Assembly: GCF_932274485.2 (NCBI RefSeq)
Contig: NC_065884.2
Location: forward strand, 38,273,540 to 38,337,539
From: Patella vulgata
Taxonomy: Eukaryota > Mollusca > Gastropoda > Patellidae
Length of the DNA stretch: 64,000 bases
Direction of reading: 5' to 3'
In this document: positions 33,092 through 44,703 of the stretch, piece after piece
Numbering within the stretch: position 1 is the first letter of the stretch
Layout of the letters: every line of letters starts with the position of its first letter
Notes under the pieces: generated by a model
What the model was told of the DNA's origin: nothing
Database searches by the model: none
The model's input: the letters and a program-made list of their open reading frames with translations, nothing else
Program-made: the position numbers and the translations under genes

Positions 33092-34558
33092 TATGTCGGT
33101 TTTACTCACATATAAAATTTGTGTATTTTAGAATTTGGATAAAAACATGTTCATCTGAGCACATGGCCCCCTATCACCGTCGTATCATGGATGGAGCCAG
33201 ACTGAAACATTACAAACAACGCAATTCGTGCGCCAAAACACATTGGAAATAGAGTGGAAGTATGAAATCCTGAGGATGGTATTTGAATGGATTTTATCTT
33301 ATTAATATCAATGTTCATTTATGAGTACGAAAGGTCAAATTTTATATATTTATTTAGTCGATGTTGTTTATGAAAAACTGCGCGTATCCACGTGATTGTT
33401 TTCAGACTCGCAAAATGGCGCCCGTCGCAAACCGAGATTTCCATATTTAGACACATAATCCGTTTTCAGGAATGTAAACAAAGCCTCGTGTATCTTGTAA
33501 ATTAAGTAATAAATTAGCAAAGGTCAGTCTGTTATATGGACATAGTTATTAGAGACTAAGGGGGCCATTAATGAAAATGATTTAAACATTATTAGATTAT
33601 TGACAGACTTTAGTCTCTACTTACTAGGTACTGACTCTACCTAGTTTAGTTTATTTTCTGACATTAGATTTTCTCTTTTGACTGCCTAATCCTCCAGTAT
33701 TCTGTCTCTGAGATGTGAATTAAAGAATTCGTTTGTTGTCAGGCTTGCTGACTGAGTGAATTGCTGCAAAATGTTTTTTTAAATAATTTTTAGCATTTGA
33801 GTTGACAGACGGCACTCCAGAAGTAATTATGTTTGACTCAAGATAAAACTAGAGCTAAATAAATGTAAGAAAACTAGCTAGGCCCCCAAAAACGATGCCA
33901 GTGTCACAACTAACAAATAATTGAGATAAGAAATAAAGCGCAACACTGAAACTGAAGAAAAGACATATAATTGTTTAGAAATAGAATGATTTTACTTTTT
34001 ATAATTTATGTCTATCTGATCTCAAATCATTTTTTTTTATAGGCCACTATCACGAAAATTTTAATTGCCATATTTAGTATACAATTTATGTTTCACTAGC
34101 ACTGTTACATATATTTTTTACATTCTACCTACTAGTACTTGGTAAGCTTTTACCTTACAAAAATTAATGTGACTTTTGCAACTGTGGCAACTCTAAAGTT
34201 AACCTGAAATCTTTTTCCTTGCTAGGATATAAAATAGGGTTTTATTCAATACTTTAATGAAAAAAAAAACCCATACAAGGACTGTTTAGATTAGTAGGCC
34301 TAAGTTCAGATAAAAATTGATTGTAAGAATATGCCAACAGGGGCAGAACATGGGATGATACTGTACGCATAAAAGTAATAACTAATATTCTTGGTAGTTT
34401 TATCATACTCAAATGTAAGACCTTTTCTACTAAGATTCTTATCAGTAGAAAAATTGTGTCTTTACAAATATAAGCTTATTTAATAGGAAGAATGATAAAT
34501 ATATTAGGTTGAAAGGTAAAGGGAGACAACTCCTTTTTGTTTCTATCTGTTATTTAGG
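33092..34558. other. repeat-poor AT-rich sequence, possible intron
   Basis: No recognisable gene or element. Near 33400 is GCAAAATGGCGCCCGTCGC, a GC-rich island in AT-rich DNA. If the candidate exon is real, this interval would be its first intron, ending in the pyrimidine-rich CTATCTGTTATTTAG at 34558. Confidence 0.3.
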
Positions 34559-34618
34559 TCAATGATGATGCAATCATATTTCCGTGGACTGTTGGTTTAC
34601 AATGTGTATATTTTTAAA
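34559..34618 (+). CDS. weak candidate second exon
   Basis: After TTTGTTTCTATCTGTTATTTAG, GTCAATGATGATGC continues the phase of the exon at 32983-33091 as VNDDAIIFPWTVGLQCVYF before a stop at 34616. It could equally be cut short at a GTGTAT donor near 34605. The downstream sequence is a dispersed repeat. There is no independent support. Confidence 0.12.
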
Positions 34619-34639
34619 AGATATTATTTAAACGTACAC

Positions 34640-34964
34640 CATGCAAGAGCTAAATCTGCCTATTGCAGGTCTTTCTTTAGGCCTGAAATGTTATATAAAC
34701 TATTAATTAGACATTTATTAACAAAACAAGACCATAATCGACTCTCGATGGCATCAGATACTCAAGATTTTAACTAGATGCACTTACTATTAAAATGGTT
34801 TGCCATTTAAAAATTTAATTTAAAAATGGGAAATCGAGGCTAAGTCCTGATTATACCAGTGCCCTGGTCACCACTGTGCACACATCTTGTCAAAACTACA
34901 AACAATGATAACTTGGCTGAGAATGAAGTAATTTGAATGAAATTTTCAATATTTTCCTTTTTTT
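34640..34964. repeat. short dispersed repeat (copy 2) and flank
   Basis: CATGCAAGAGCTAAATCTGC ... TTTCTTTAGGC ... AACTATTAATTAGAC (34643-34730) corresponds to 30889-30970. The remaining bases up to the cap at 34965 are unassigned. Confidence 0.5.
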
Positions 34965-36060
34965 ATACGCCCACATTTTCATGTGGACGTATATTGTCGT
35001 CGCCCCTGTCCGTCCGTCCACAATTTGTTTGTGGACTCTCTACAGGTCACAATTCTTGTCCGATTTTGACGAAACTTAAAATATAGCTATATCCCAAAAA
35101 AATCTCGGCTGCTTTCGATATTGGCATGTATCGGATCGAAACTTCATGGATTATGGCCCCTGTTTGTACGAAAAATCACGTTTTTAGCTTGTGGACCCTA
35201 TAGAGGTCACAATTTTTATCCGATTTTGTTGAAACTTGAAATGTAAGTTTATAACCCAAAGATCTCAGTTCCTTTCGATATTCGCGCATATCGGACTGTA
35301 ACTTCCTGAATTATGGCCCCTGTTTGTACGAAAAATCGCGTTTTTAGCTTGTGGACCCTATAGAAGTCATAATTTTTATCCGATTTAAAAAAAACGTATT
35401 ATTATATCACCGTTACACCCTAAGGACGACTGAGTTCGAATTTCGTGAAAATCGGCCCAAAATTGACAGACAAAATGGCCGCCGTTCGTTCTCAAATAGC
35501 GTAACAATATGGTATATCAAGGTTGTGGACCCTAAACAGGTCACAATTTTTATCCGATTTTGTTGAAACTTGAAATGTAAGTTTATAACCCAAAGATCTT
35601 GGATCCTTTCGATATTCGCGCATATCGGCCCCGTAACTTCCTGAATTATGGCCCCTGATTGTATGAAAAATCGCGTTTTTAGCTTGTGGACCCTATAGAG
35701 GTCATAATTTTTATCCGATATAAAAAAAATGTATTATTATATCACCGTTACACCCTAGGGTCGACTGAGTTCGAATTTTGTGAAAATCGGCCCAAAATTG
35801 ACAGACAAAATGGCTGCCGTTCGTTCTCAAATAGCATAAGAATATGGTATATCAAGGTTGTGGACCCTATAGAGGTCACAATTTTTATCCGATTTTGTTG
35901 AAACTTGGAATACATATTTATAACCCAAAGATCTTGTTTCCTTTCGATATTCGCACATATTGGATCATAACTTCCTGAATTATGGCCCTTGATTGTACGA
36001 AAAAATCACTTCTTTTTTTGAGCTTGTTGTCTGTCCATCTCTTGCAAAATGTGGGCGTAT
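34965..36060 (+). mobile_element. hairpin-capped tandem element with matching inverted end
   Basis: The left cap is a hairpin (arms ATACGCCCACAT and ATGTGGACGTAT, 34965-34992), followed by GTCGTCGCCCCTGTCCGTCC. The right end AAAATGTGGGCGTAT (36046-36060) is the inverse of the first 15 bases, so the element has short terminal inverted repeats. The body is a two-level tandem repeat: about 168-base units (TTTTTAGCTTGTGGACCCTA, ATTTTTATCCGATTTTGTTG, CCTGAATTATGGCCCC) nested in a 335-base period, seen for example in the paired frames starting at 35351 and 35686. Those frames are repeat by-products. Confidence 0.8.
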
Positions 36061-36277
36061 CTTGCATGGCAACCGCTTGTTATCATCTATTTTTGAATTA
36101 TTATATCAAGAATGGCCAACTCTCTATTAAACTCTTTTAACTAATGTATCTTTAAATGGCAATACTGTTATTAATTTATAAATACCATCCAGTCTTTTGC
36201 ATGGAGTTAAAACAGACTACATTATACAAACAATTTTTATTGCCCCCCCGCCTTTCGAAGAAAGCAGGGGACTTAAA

Positions 36278-36777
36278 GTAGCTAAGTCTCTAACTCAATA
36301 TAATCCAAAATCATCGATATTGAAAACACGAATTATTTGTCAATTTAAATCAACATTGATGTTGTGATCTTTTGGGGAAAAGATGGGCTTCATAATTAGG
36401 ACAAAATAAACATTTTACCGTTGGTACACGAATTGTGTACCATGGTGTATTTCAGCACCATTTTTAACAAGGGACTCGTAGAAAGAGGCTAGATATGTTC
36501 TACAAGTAATGTCAAACGGTGACGTCATATTCTTATCTGGAGAGCATGCGCAATAAATACTATTGGTATAAAGTGGAATAACCAGACGCTAGAGATTGCC
36601 ATTGGATTGAGACTTCTGGCGTATTTCGCCGAACATAACTGATTAGAAATTGCAGTAAAAAACAGAAACAATTGAATGTAAATCAGTTTATATATATTCA
36701 CATTACATTATTATATACGTTGCGACCCATTTGTGTCAATTTCTAGATCCAAAATATTAGCGATTTGGTTCCTTTAA
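36278..36777 (-). mobile_element. short TIR element, copy 2
   Basis: Inserted just inside the cap of the tandem element. Ends are AAAGTAGCTAAGTCTCTAA and TTAGCGATTTGGTTCCTTT. The interior is the reverse complement of 31155-31570. The uninterrupted cap-to-microsatellite junction at 12941-12960 confirms that it is an insertion. Non-coding. Confidence 0.7.
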
Positions 36778-37366
36778 AAGGGGTTCGTCGGTCTGTCAAT
36801 GTCACACTTTTTGGGACACAATAACTCTCTTTCTAAATGGGCTAGAATGTTCAAACTTGGTGTAGATGTTTATTAGGTCGATGCCTTGATGGAGTTCGAA
36901 GACGAGCATTTTCTGCTTAGGGTAACCACAGATATAAGGAATTTGATTGGTTGATGCTTTGGGCACGATAACTTTAGTTCTAATAAAGTGAGAGTGATGA
37001 AACTTGGTGTATCGTTTCATTACATCTATACCTTGACTAAGTTCGATAATGAGCATTTTCTGCTCAGGGTAGGCAGAGCGATAGGCAATTTGATTGGTCG
37101 AGACTTTGGAACACAATAAGTCTCCTTCTAATTGAGTTAGAATGTTCAAACTTGGTGTAGGCCTTCATTAGGTGAATGAATGCCTTGATGGAGTTCGATG
37201 ATGAACATTGTCTGCTTACAGTAAGCAGAGATAAGCAATCTGATTGATGCTTTGGGGCACGATAATTGGGACACGATAACTTTGGTTATAATAAGGTGAG
37301 AGCAATGAAACTCTGAATATAGTTTCATTATATTTATATCATTACCTTGACTAAGTTTGATGGATG

Positions 37367-38006
37367 CAGAGGTCGCAGTCACGCAAAAATCTGCGTATTT
37401 CACACATTTTTTAAAAAATAAACGCAAATATTGAGGGATGCTGCGTAATTTACATGCAGAAAATTTCCCCTACGTGACAATAATTAGATTATTCTATGTT
37501 GTAGTTTGTACAATTTATGTGCTTCACCCGGTAATTACACACACCTACTACACGTAGTCTCCGTAGTTTTTTTTATATTTCCTCTTATTTCATTCATAAG
37601 TTCATGGCAGTAAGCCTACGTAGCTATCCTATTGGAAGCAATAAAGCGCATTTCATACTTGGGATTGGCTAGAACACGAGATACTGTTTACATTCGGCCA
37701 ATCAAATGTTGACTTTCATAGCGATAGTTTTCTCTTTATGACCTGTCGAAGTGAAAGATTCAAATGACTGTGCCGTCAACCATAGACATGCCGTTAACCT
37801 CCAGTCGTCATTAGACTAAATACCGTAGGCCTATCAATGAAATAAGGACGCTTAAAATAGGGTTGTTCACAAAACGACTTTACATGCTTCTATATTATGT
37901 ATTTTGAGAGGCTATAAGTAACGCAGATGTAGAGGGGCAAAAATGCAAAATTTTGGAATGTCTGCGCATTTTTACGCAACTCGAAATTGATCCACTGCGA
38001 CCTCTG
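37367..38006. mobile_element. 640-bp hAT-like non-autonomous element
   Basis: Perfect 13-base inverted ends CAGAGGTCGCAGT / ACTGCGACCTCTG. Flanking 8-mers GATGGATG (37359-37366) and GTTGGATG (38007-38014) match in seven of eight positions, fitting the 8-bp duplications of hAT elements, whose ends typically start CAGRGG. Subterminal ACGCAAAAATCTGCGTATTT at the left and TCTGCGCATTTTTACGCAAC at the right are also inverted. No open frame of note. Confidence 0.75.
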
Positions 38007-38008
38007 GT

Positions 38009-38262
38009 TGGATGGCCGAATGGTTAGCACGTGCGCGCTGTATCATAAGGCCTGTCATTGAGTCAACTAGCATAGTTTCGAATCCCCGGTCCTACGTGAC
38101 AAGGAGTAGGGGTGCCTGTCCAGCCTCGTGGGTTTTCTCCGGGTCCTCCGGTTTCCTCCCACTCCTTTTTAAAGCAAATTATTGAAATAAAATTAAACCA
38201 TATGTTAGTCCCGAAATATCTAGTCTGTGTCGAATGGACGTTAAACCGCATTCCTCTCTCCC
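38009..38262 (+). mobile_element. tRNA-headed SINE, GGGTTTTCTC family, full-length
   Basis: Head GGATGGCCGAATGGTTAGCA (A box TGGCCGAATGG) and B box AGTTTCGAATCCCC. The core is CTCGTGGGTTTTCTCCGGGT and CCTCCGGTTTCCTCCCA, followed by ATTGAAATAAAATTAAACCA, and it ends GGACGTTAAACCGC with a CTCTCT tail. It matches 24949-25223 along its whole length. It sits immediately after the hAT-like element, sharing its right flank. I cannot define a convincing target duplication. Confidence 0.8.
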
Positions 38263-38599
38263 TCCTTGCTCGTCACGTTTTTTGGGACACAATAACTCTC
38301 CTAATTGAGCTAGAATGTTCAATCTTGGTGTAGGTGTTTATTAGGTGAATGCTTTGATGGAGTTCGATGATGAGCATTTTCTGCTTAAGCTGAGCAGAAA
38401 TAAGCAATTTGATTGATTGAGACTTTGGAACTTTGATTCTAACTTCTGGAGAGTGATGAAACTTGGTGTATAGTTTCGTTACATCAATACCTTTACTAAG
38501 TTCGATAATGAGCATTTTCTGCTCAGGGTAATCAGAACGATAAACAATATGATTGGTCAATACTTTGGGACGGGTAAAAAAATTTTGAATCCACTAGTC

Positions 38600-38925
38600 C
38601 AGGGCTAGTAGTCGGGCCCGACTAATCACAGTAATTCCTCCCATAAAACTAATTTATTTTAAATGCATAATACATTATAATATAACGGATGACTATTTTG
38701 ATCTCTCCACAGACCTGATGAAGGTGCTGTAGGTGTACAATGTATTTATTTGAAAGACTACCAGAATTGATTTCAAATATATGTATCATGATTATGATAA
38801 AGTAGGGCACATTGAATTACCCAATAACTCCAAAACAACACCCAATAACTCCAAAAATGTTGACTGTAGAAACGCAAATAAGAATATAGTTGAATTTAAA
38901 GTGCACATAAGATGGCCGTGAAAAC
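38600..38925 (+). repeat. solo arm of the GAATTCCGG fold-back family
   Basis: GTCGGGCCCGACTAATCACA ... TCCTCCCATAAAACTAATTT ... TTTGAAAGACTACCAGAATT ... CCCAATAACTCCAAAA ... ATGTTGACTGTAGAAACGCA matches one arm of the element at 57968-60566 (left arm 58025-58320). Only the outer half of an arm is present and there is no inverted partner. Confidence 0.75.
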
Positions 38926-39586
38926 TTTTCGATACGTCACGTGTAGCCAGGGTTCAATTTAAGTGGTATCGCATCGCAAAAAGCGATTCAAATTGGGGTA
39001 AAAGCGATAGAATTATTTTATTCATTAGCCAAAAATTGCTTTCAAACTTGTGAAGTGTGATTCATTATATTTTGGTGAAAATACTTCATTTGGATAAAAG
39101 TATCACAACTAATTTCATTAATAAATCGATAAATTGGAGATAACAATACTGTAGACTGGATAACCTGCTCTAAATGACGTCAGACGGGTTCCTACGTCAC
39201 TGCGCTATTCAGATTTCAATACAGGTAGCGGGCAGCCATCTTGCCAGGAGGAATTGCTAATCTCTTTCTGCGCACATTCCCAATGTAAACAAAAACATGA
39301 TCGGACGCTGAAGCAGGGGTTGAAATGTTTGTAAAATTTTACTTGTCTCAGGTGACAAGTAGAAATATTTTTTACTTGTGACTTGGTCATTTCAGTTGTC
39401 ACCACTGATTTTCGTTTTTAATAAAAAAAAAAAAAATTAATAATTAATAAACTTATTGTATTTCAATTTCATTTGTAAGAGATGCTTACCATCAGACTCT
39501 GCGTTCACTTTAGCACATTTTTGCGGAAGTAATGAAACAAATGGCGACCGTTTTCTCACTCGAGAATCTTCGCTATTCCGACGCGT
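38926..39586. other. unassigned sequence preceding the LINE
   Basis: No gene is recognised. A hairpin (ACTTGTC ... GACAAGT) is near 39340-39362 and a poly-A tract near 39422-39436. The LINE target duplication ATTCCGACGCGT occupies 39575-39586. Confidence 0.4.
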
Positions 39587-40108
39587 CCCCCCTGGGGTGT
39601 AGGGGGTGATAAGAATATACCCTTCGTATGTCCTGCGTGTCGTAAAAGGCGACTAAAAGGATCCCTGTATTGGGGCAACGTGTTTGCCGTGCGTTGCGAC
39701 CCATGTCGGTGGAGTGTGGAATCCTGGTAATTGAGTGGGGATTTGGCTTGCGAGTCCTTTCGCTGCAACACATTGCTTTGGCCCATGGTTCACCTAGACG
39801 GGAGGTCAGAGTGACCCACTCTGATCAATCGGCAGTGGTCGTTTTGTTCTCCATAAGGTGACATATTACCTCTTTCTTGCTTCGTTTTATACTCAGCAAA
39901 ATAACCTTTGTGTCCTAGTCACCTTATCGGAGAACAACGGCTCGGGTCAATCAAGTTAGATATATATTTTGCATATTTCTGGCTTGAGTTAGTATACCCT
40001 TCGTCTATCCCTGGGGCCACGCGCTGGGTATTTGTGCTAGTCCCCCCCCATCGTAGGCAGGAAAGTAACTTGGGGGAAGACGAAGGGTGAATTTTTAGTA
40101 TTATTTTC

Positions 40109-41476
40109 ATGGATCCCCAAGCCACCCCCACATCAATCAATGAAAGATCGTTAAAAAGACAAAGATCGATAGATGATGACGCTGCTCCATGTAGCTCATC
40201 TAAAAATATAAGAACATGGCCGAGGTTTCTCTTGATAGAGAGCACCTCTGAAGTTGATTTATCCCAAATATCACCGTTTGCAATTTCTAAAGGTATCACT
40301 GGCTTGGCTGGTGAGCCGAAATCAGTTAAGAAATTGAAAAATGGAACACTTTTGGTGGAATGTGCGAAAGAAAAACATTCGGATTTACTCTTAAAATCCG
40401 AATGCTTGGCTAACATTGCCGTCAGAGTATCGCCACATAAATCATTAAATTCTTCAAGAGGTGTCATTCGATGCCGGGACCTAGAAGGCAGCAGTGAGGA
40501 GGAAATGGTGGAGAACCTATCATCACAAGGCGTCACACACGTCAAAAGAATTAGTGTGAGACGTAACGATGTTGTTATCCAGACCAGTACTTACATTCTC
40601 ACTTTTAACCGTCCCGATTTGCCGAAATCTATCAAGGCAGGTTATTTGAATATACCTGTTGATCCGTATATCTCGAATCCACTCAGATGCTTTAATTGCC
40701 AAAAATGTCTGCAAAGGTAAAACTACCTGCGCTAGATGTGGCATTTCTGGTCACGATAGTGCTACCTGTTCTGCAGACTTTTCCTGTGTTGATTGCAAAG
40801 ACAAGCACTTCGCATATTCTCGTGAGTGCACAATATGGCAAAAAGAGAAACGGATCCAACAGGTTATATCTGAACGGAAATGTCTTATTTTGATGCAAGA
40901 AAGCAAGTGGAACTTACATCACTGTTTTCGACCCCGCAGGGCGGCAAGTCGTTTTCTAGTGTTGTAAAAGTATCCACCAAAAGTATATCCGTTCAGACAG
41001 ATTATACCTGGCCTAAAAAAGAGAAACACCCAAAAATATTAAAGGATCAGCAAATAAATAATGGGATCTCGAGCTCTTCTCAGACATCTGAGAGCTCGAT
41101 TATCACAATAAATGAAGTGAGCAATTCGTCTCCCCCCTCTTCATCTGCAACATCTTCAGGGACTTCTTCTGCAAATGAGAAGTCTTTTATTCCCACAGGG
41201 AAGAGCGGACGTAGAACAAGCTCTTTGCCATCTTCCCAGACATCTGATGGAGGAAAGGACAGACGAAAGTCGAGCCCCTCACCTTCATCAAAAGAGAACG
41301 ATTCTAAAAAAGAAAAGAACAGATTGGCGAAGTTAAGAGGGAGGGAGAAAAAGGGTAGCAATGACGCTATTTCTCTCCACAATAGATATGGGGATGCTGA
41401 TCCGATGGACGGTATTACCGTAGCGGACGTCCATATGGACTCCGTCGGTAAGCCGCCAAAAATTAATTATCCCTGA
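40109..41476 (+). pseudogene. LINE ORF1 (nucleic-acid-binding, zinc-knuckle protein), frameshifted
   Basis: Starts MDPQATPTSINERSLKRQRS. About 190 residues of N-terminal domain are followed by zinc knuckles: RCFNCQK, CARCGISGHDSATC (C-x2-C-x4-H-x4-C) and CVDCKDKHFAYSREC. Then comes the conserved EKRIQQVISERK and a Ser/Lys-rich low-complexity C terminus ending near KPPKINYP. ORF1 proteins bind element RNA and help target-primed reverse transcription. A small deletion after CFNCQK (near 40704) shifts the frame through the knuckles, and a one-base shift near 40880 restores it (SYFDARKQVE). Its stop is almost adjacent to the ORF2 start at 41479. Confidence 0.9.
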
Positions 41477-41478
41477 CA

Positions 41479-44400
41479 ATGGTAAATTCCATTATTCAAT
41501 GGAATTGTCGTGGTTTAAAACCAAATTTTAATGAAATCCAACTTTTAATTCAAAAGCATAATCCTTTAGCTTCCTTTTCTTCCCTAGATCTCACCATTTG
41601 CTCTCCGGTCCTGTTTCAGGATTTTACATGGAGGGTAAATGAAGATCTCTGTGGTAGTGACCACTTTCCTATCTTGATTGATAATAATGGTCCCTCTCCG
41701 GTCAAAAGACCCCAGAGGTGGAAGTTGCATAAGGCTGATTGGGCTCTATTTGAATCTTTGTGTCTCTTCTCTTTTGATACAAAGGAGTTAGAAGATGCAG
41801 ATGAGCCCATGGCCTTATTCACTTCAATTCTTCAAGATGTAGCTGAGCAGGCGATTCCAAAAACCACGACTACACCAAAACGTTTCAATAAACCATGGTA
41901 TAACGATGATTGCAAATCTGCTCTTAAAGAGCGTGATCGCATCCTCAGACGATTAAAGAACCACCCTTCCATGGAGAATATTGCGGCATACCAGATGGTA
42001 CGGGCGAAGGCCCGTAGAACCATACGCCAAGCAAAGAAGTCTTCATGGCAAGGTTACGTCTCTAGGATAAATTCCCGTACCACTTCCAAATCGGTATGGG
42101 ATAGGATTCGTAGGATTAAAGGTAAAAGTAGTGCATTATCAGTTAACCATCTCAATGTTGATAATACCACCTTAACAACATTTCCTGATATTGCCAATTC
42201 TCTGGCCAGTACATTTTCATTCAATTCATCATCCAATTTCTCCTCTGATGCCTTTCGGGGCATTAAGAATCAACAGGAGAAAAGGCAACTTAATTTCAAG
42301 TCCCGTAATGATGAATGCTATAATGATCATTTTTCCATTGCAGAGCTCCGTGATTCGTTAAAGCGAGCTCTGCAACTGGTCCAGATGAGATACACTATCA
42401 AATTTTAAAACATCTACCTTTTCCAACACTTCTTATTTTACTGGATCTTTTTAACCGGATTTGGGTTGATGGGAATTTCCCTCCTTCGTGGCATAAAGCC
42501 ACAATAATTCCTATCCCTAAACCGGGTAAAGATCATACGAATCCTACCAACTATCGTCCGATCGCTTTAACTAGCTGTATTTGCAAAACCATGGAGAGAT
42601 TGATCAATCGAAGCCTTGTTTGGTACCTTGAGTCCAACAATCTTATTACTGACCTCCAATGTGGATTTCGGTCCCAAAGGAGCACTCTTGATCATCTCGT
42701 TCGATTTGAAACGTTCGTCAGGGACGCTTTCATCCAGAAGCAACATTTAGTTGCAATATTTTTTGATCTGGAGAAAGCATATGATACTACATGGAAACAT
42801 GGTATTATGCGCGACCTCCATAACCTCGCTTACCTATCTTTATTAAAAATTTCCTGGAAGATAGGTCATTTAAGGTACGACTGGGATCAATCTTCTCTGA
42901 CCCATTTCCTCAGGAAATGGGGGTTCCCCAGGGAAGTATTTTATCGCCAACATTATTTGCAATAAAAATTAATACTATCCCAGCGTGCCTTAAACCAGGT
43001 ACAAACGGGGCTCTCTATGTTGATGACTTTCAGATGTGCTATGGTTCTACAGACATGCGGATAATCGAACGTAAGTTGCAGCTTTGTTTGAATTCACTTC
43101 AACAATGGGCAACCGAAAATGGATTTCGTTTTTCGAAATCCAAGACTGTCTGCATGCATTTCTGTCAGAAACGAGGTTTACATCCAGATCCAGAACTTTT
43201 TTTGGATGGCAACCGCCTTACAGTTGTGGATGAAACCAAATTTCTGGATCTGATATTTGATAAGAAATTATCATTTATCCCCCACATTAACAACCTAAAA
43301 AAGAAATGTCTGAAAGCCCTCAACATATTGAGAGTCTTATCAAATACTGACTGGGGAGCAGATCGTAAGGTCTTGCTCCGATTATATCGAGCACTTATAA
43401 GATCAAAACTCGATTATGGGTGTTTTGTGTATGGGTCTGCCCGCGAGTCTTATCTCAAAGAGCTCGACACCATACACAACCAGGGACTTAGAATCAGTTT
43501 AGGAGCATTTCGTACATATCCAGTGGACAGTTTATACGTCGAGGCGCATGAGCCCTCACTGCACAACAGACGTGATAAACTGGCCCTGCAGTATGCTACG
43601 AAAATTGCATCACTTTCAAACCATATTTCATTTAACACCATATTTAGACCTCTTCATGAACATTTGTATCTTGTTAAGACTAACGTCATTCCATCTTTCG
43701 GTATTCGTATTCAACCCCTTTTGTCTGAGGCTGGTATCAGTCTTGACAGTATTGCGAATACCCCTCTCTTTGAGACTCCACCGTGGGCTGTATCTCCCCC
43801 AAAGATCGATTTCGATCTTTCCGACATAAAAAGAGAGATACTAGCTCGACGGTGTTTCAGTCTCTCTTTCGAGAGCTAAGGTCTAAATATGGTGATTATG
43901 CTCCAATATATACAGATGGTTCGAAAGATGATGATCGGGTAGCTTCGGCTACTGTGACACCATCTGAGACCATTTCTGTCCGCCTTCCACCTGCTTCTTC
44001 CATCTTTACAGCTGAACTCCAGGCCATTCTACAGGCCTTGGAGTTCATTCAATCATCATCTATATTTAAATATATAATATTTACTGATTCTCTGTCCTCC
44101 CTACAAGGAATAAACAACAAACAGCTTGATCACCCATTAGTGGCAGACATTTATCGTCTGCTACTATCATTCGAGTGTACCAGCAAGGACATTGTCCTTT
44201 GCTGGCTCCCCAGTCATATGGATATCAAAGGGAACGATCAAGCAGATTCGGCTGCCAAGTCTGCTTTAGATCTTCCCGTATCTGAATTTTATATACCTTT
44301 TAAGGATTTTTAAATCCATCATAAATACATTTATTTATGGCCGCTGGCAACGGTCTTGGGATCTTGCAGGCACAAACAAACTTCGTCACATTAAGCATCT

Positions 44401-44703
44401 CTTAGGAGACTGGCCAAGCTCCTATAGAACCAACAGGAGAGATGAGGTTGTTTTGTGTCGCTCTCGCATAGGTCATACCTTTTTAACACATATTTTCATC
44501 TTAAACTGAGAGCCTCAACCAGAATGTGAACATTGTCATGTTCCTTTGACAGTGAAGCACATTTTGATTGAGTGCAATCATCTCAAGAATACAAGATCAC
44601 GATATTATCGTTGCCAGTCACTACATCACTTGTTTGCTCAGCCTGGGCTATATTGCGAAATGCTAAACTTTTTAAAAGAGACAGGTTTTTATTATAAATT
44701 TTA
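41479..44703 (+). pseudogene. LINE ORF2 (endonuclease, reverse transcriptase, RNase H), broken
   Basis: Order of domains: apurinic-type endonuclease start IQWNCRGLKPNFNEIQLLIQ, but the middle of the domain is deleted, joining KHNPLA to SFSSLDLTICSP before GSDHFPI. The linker follows. Reverse transcriptase blocks are PPSWHKATIIPIPKPGK, NYRPIALTSCICKTMERL, FFDLEKAYDTTW, MGVPQGSILSPTLFA and ALYVDDFQM (catalytic YVDD intact). RNase H has YTDGSK, TAELQAILQAL, FTDSLSSL and LPSHMDIKGNDQAD, so the catalytic acids remain. A C-terminal CEHCHVPLTVKHILIEC closes the protein. Frame changes lie near 42370, 42820, 43830 and 44312, with a TGA near 44508. Not functional. Confidence 0.92.

Larger units (their letters stand above)
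36247..38575 (+). mobile_element. second CCCGCCTTTCGAAG-capped tandem element, carrying three insertions
   Basis: The cap hairpin (CCCGCCTTTC / GAAAGCAGGG) is at 36248-36270. The body resumes after the short TIR element at about 36778 with AAAAGGGGTTCGTCGGTCTG and CACACTTTTTGGGACACAAT. A/B tandem units as at 12918-14345 run to about 37366 and again from 38275 to 38575. The gap holds the hAT-like element (37367-38006) and a SINE (38009-38262). This copy is thus a target for at least three later insertions. Confidence 0.75.

Noticed and set aside
35351-35901. Two matching 71-aa frames 335 bases apart
   Set aside because: They are the same tandem unit read twice; no start context or domain.
39205-39405. 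66-aa minus-strand frame before the LINE as a host gene
   Set aside because: No homologue recognised, no conserved motif, and it overlaps a local hairpin; length is within chance expectation.
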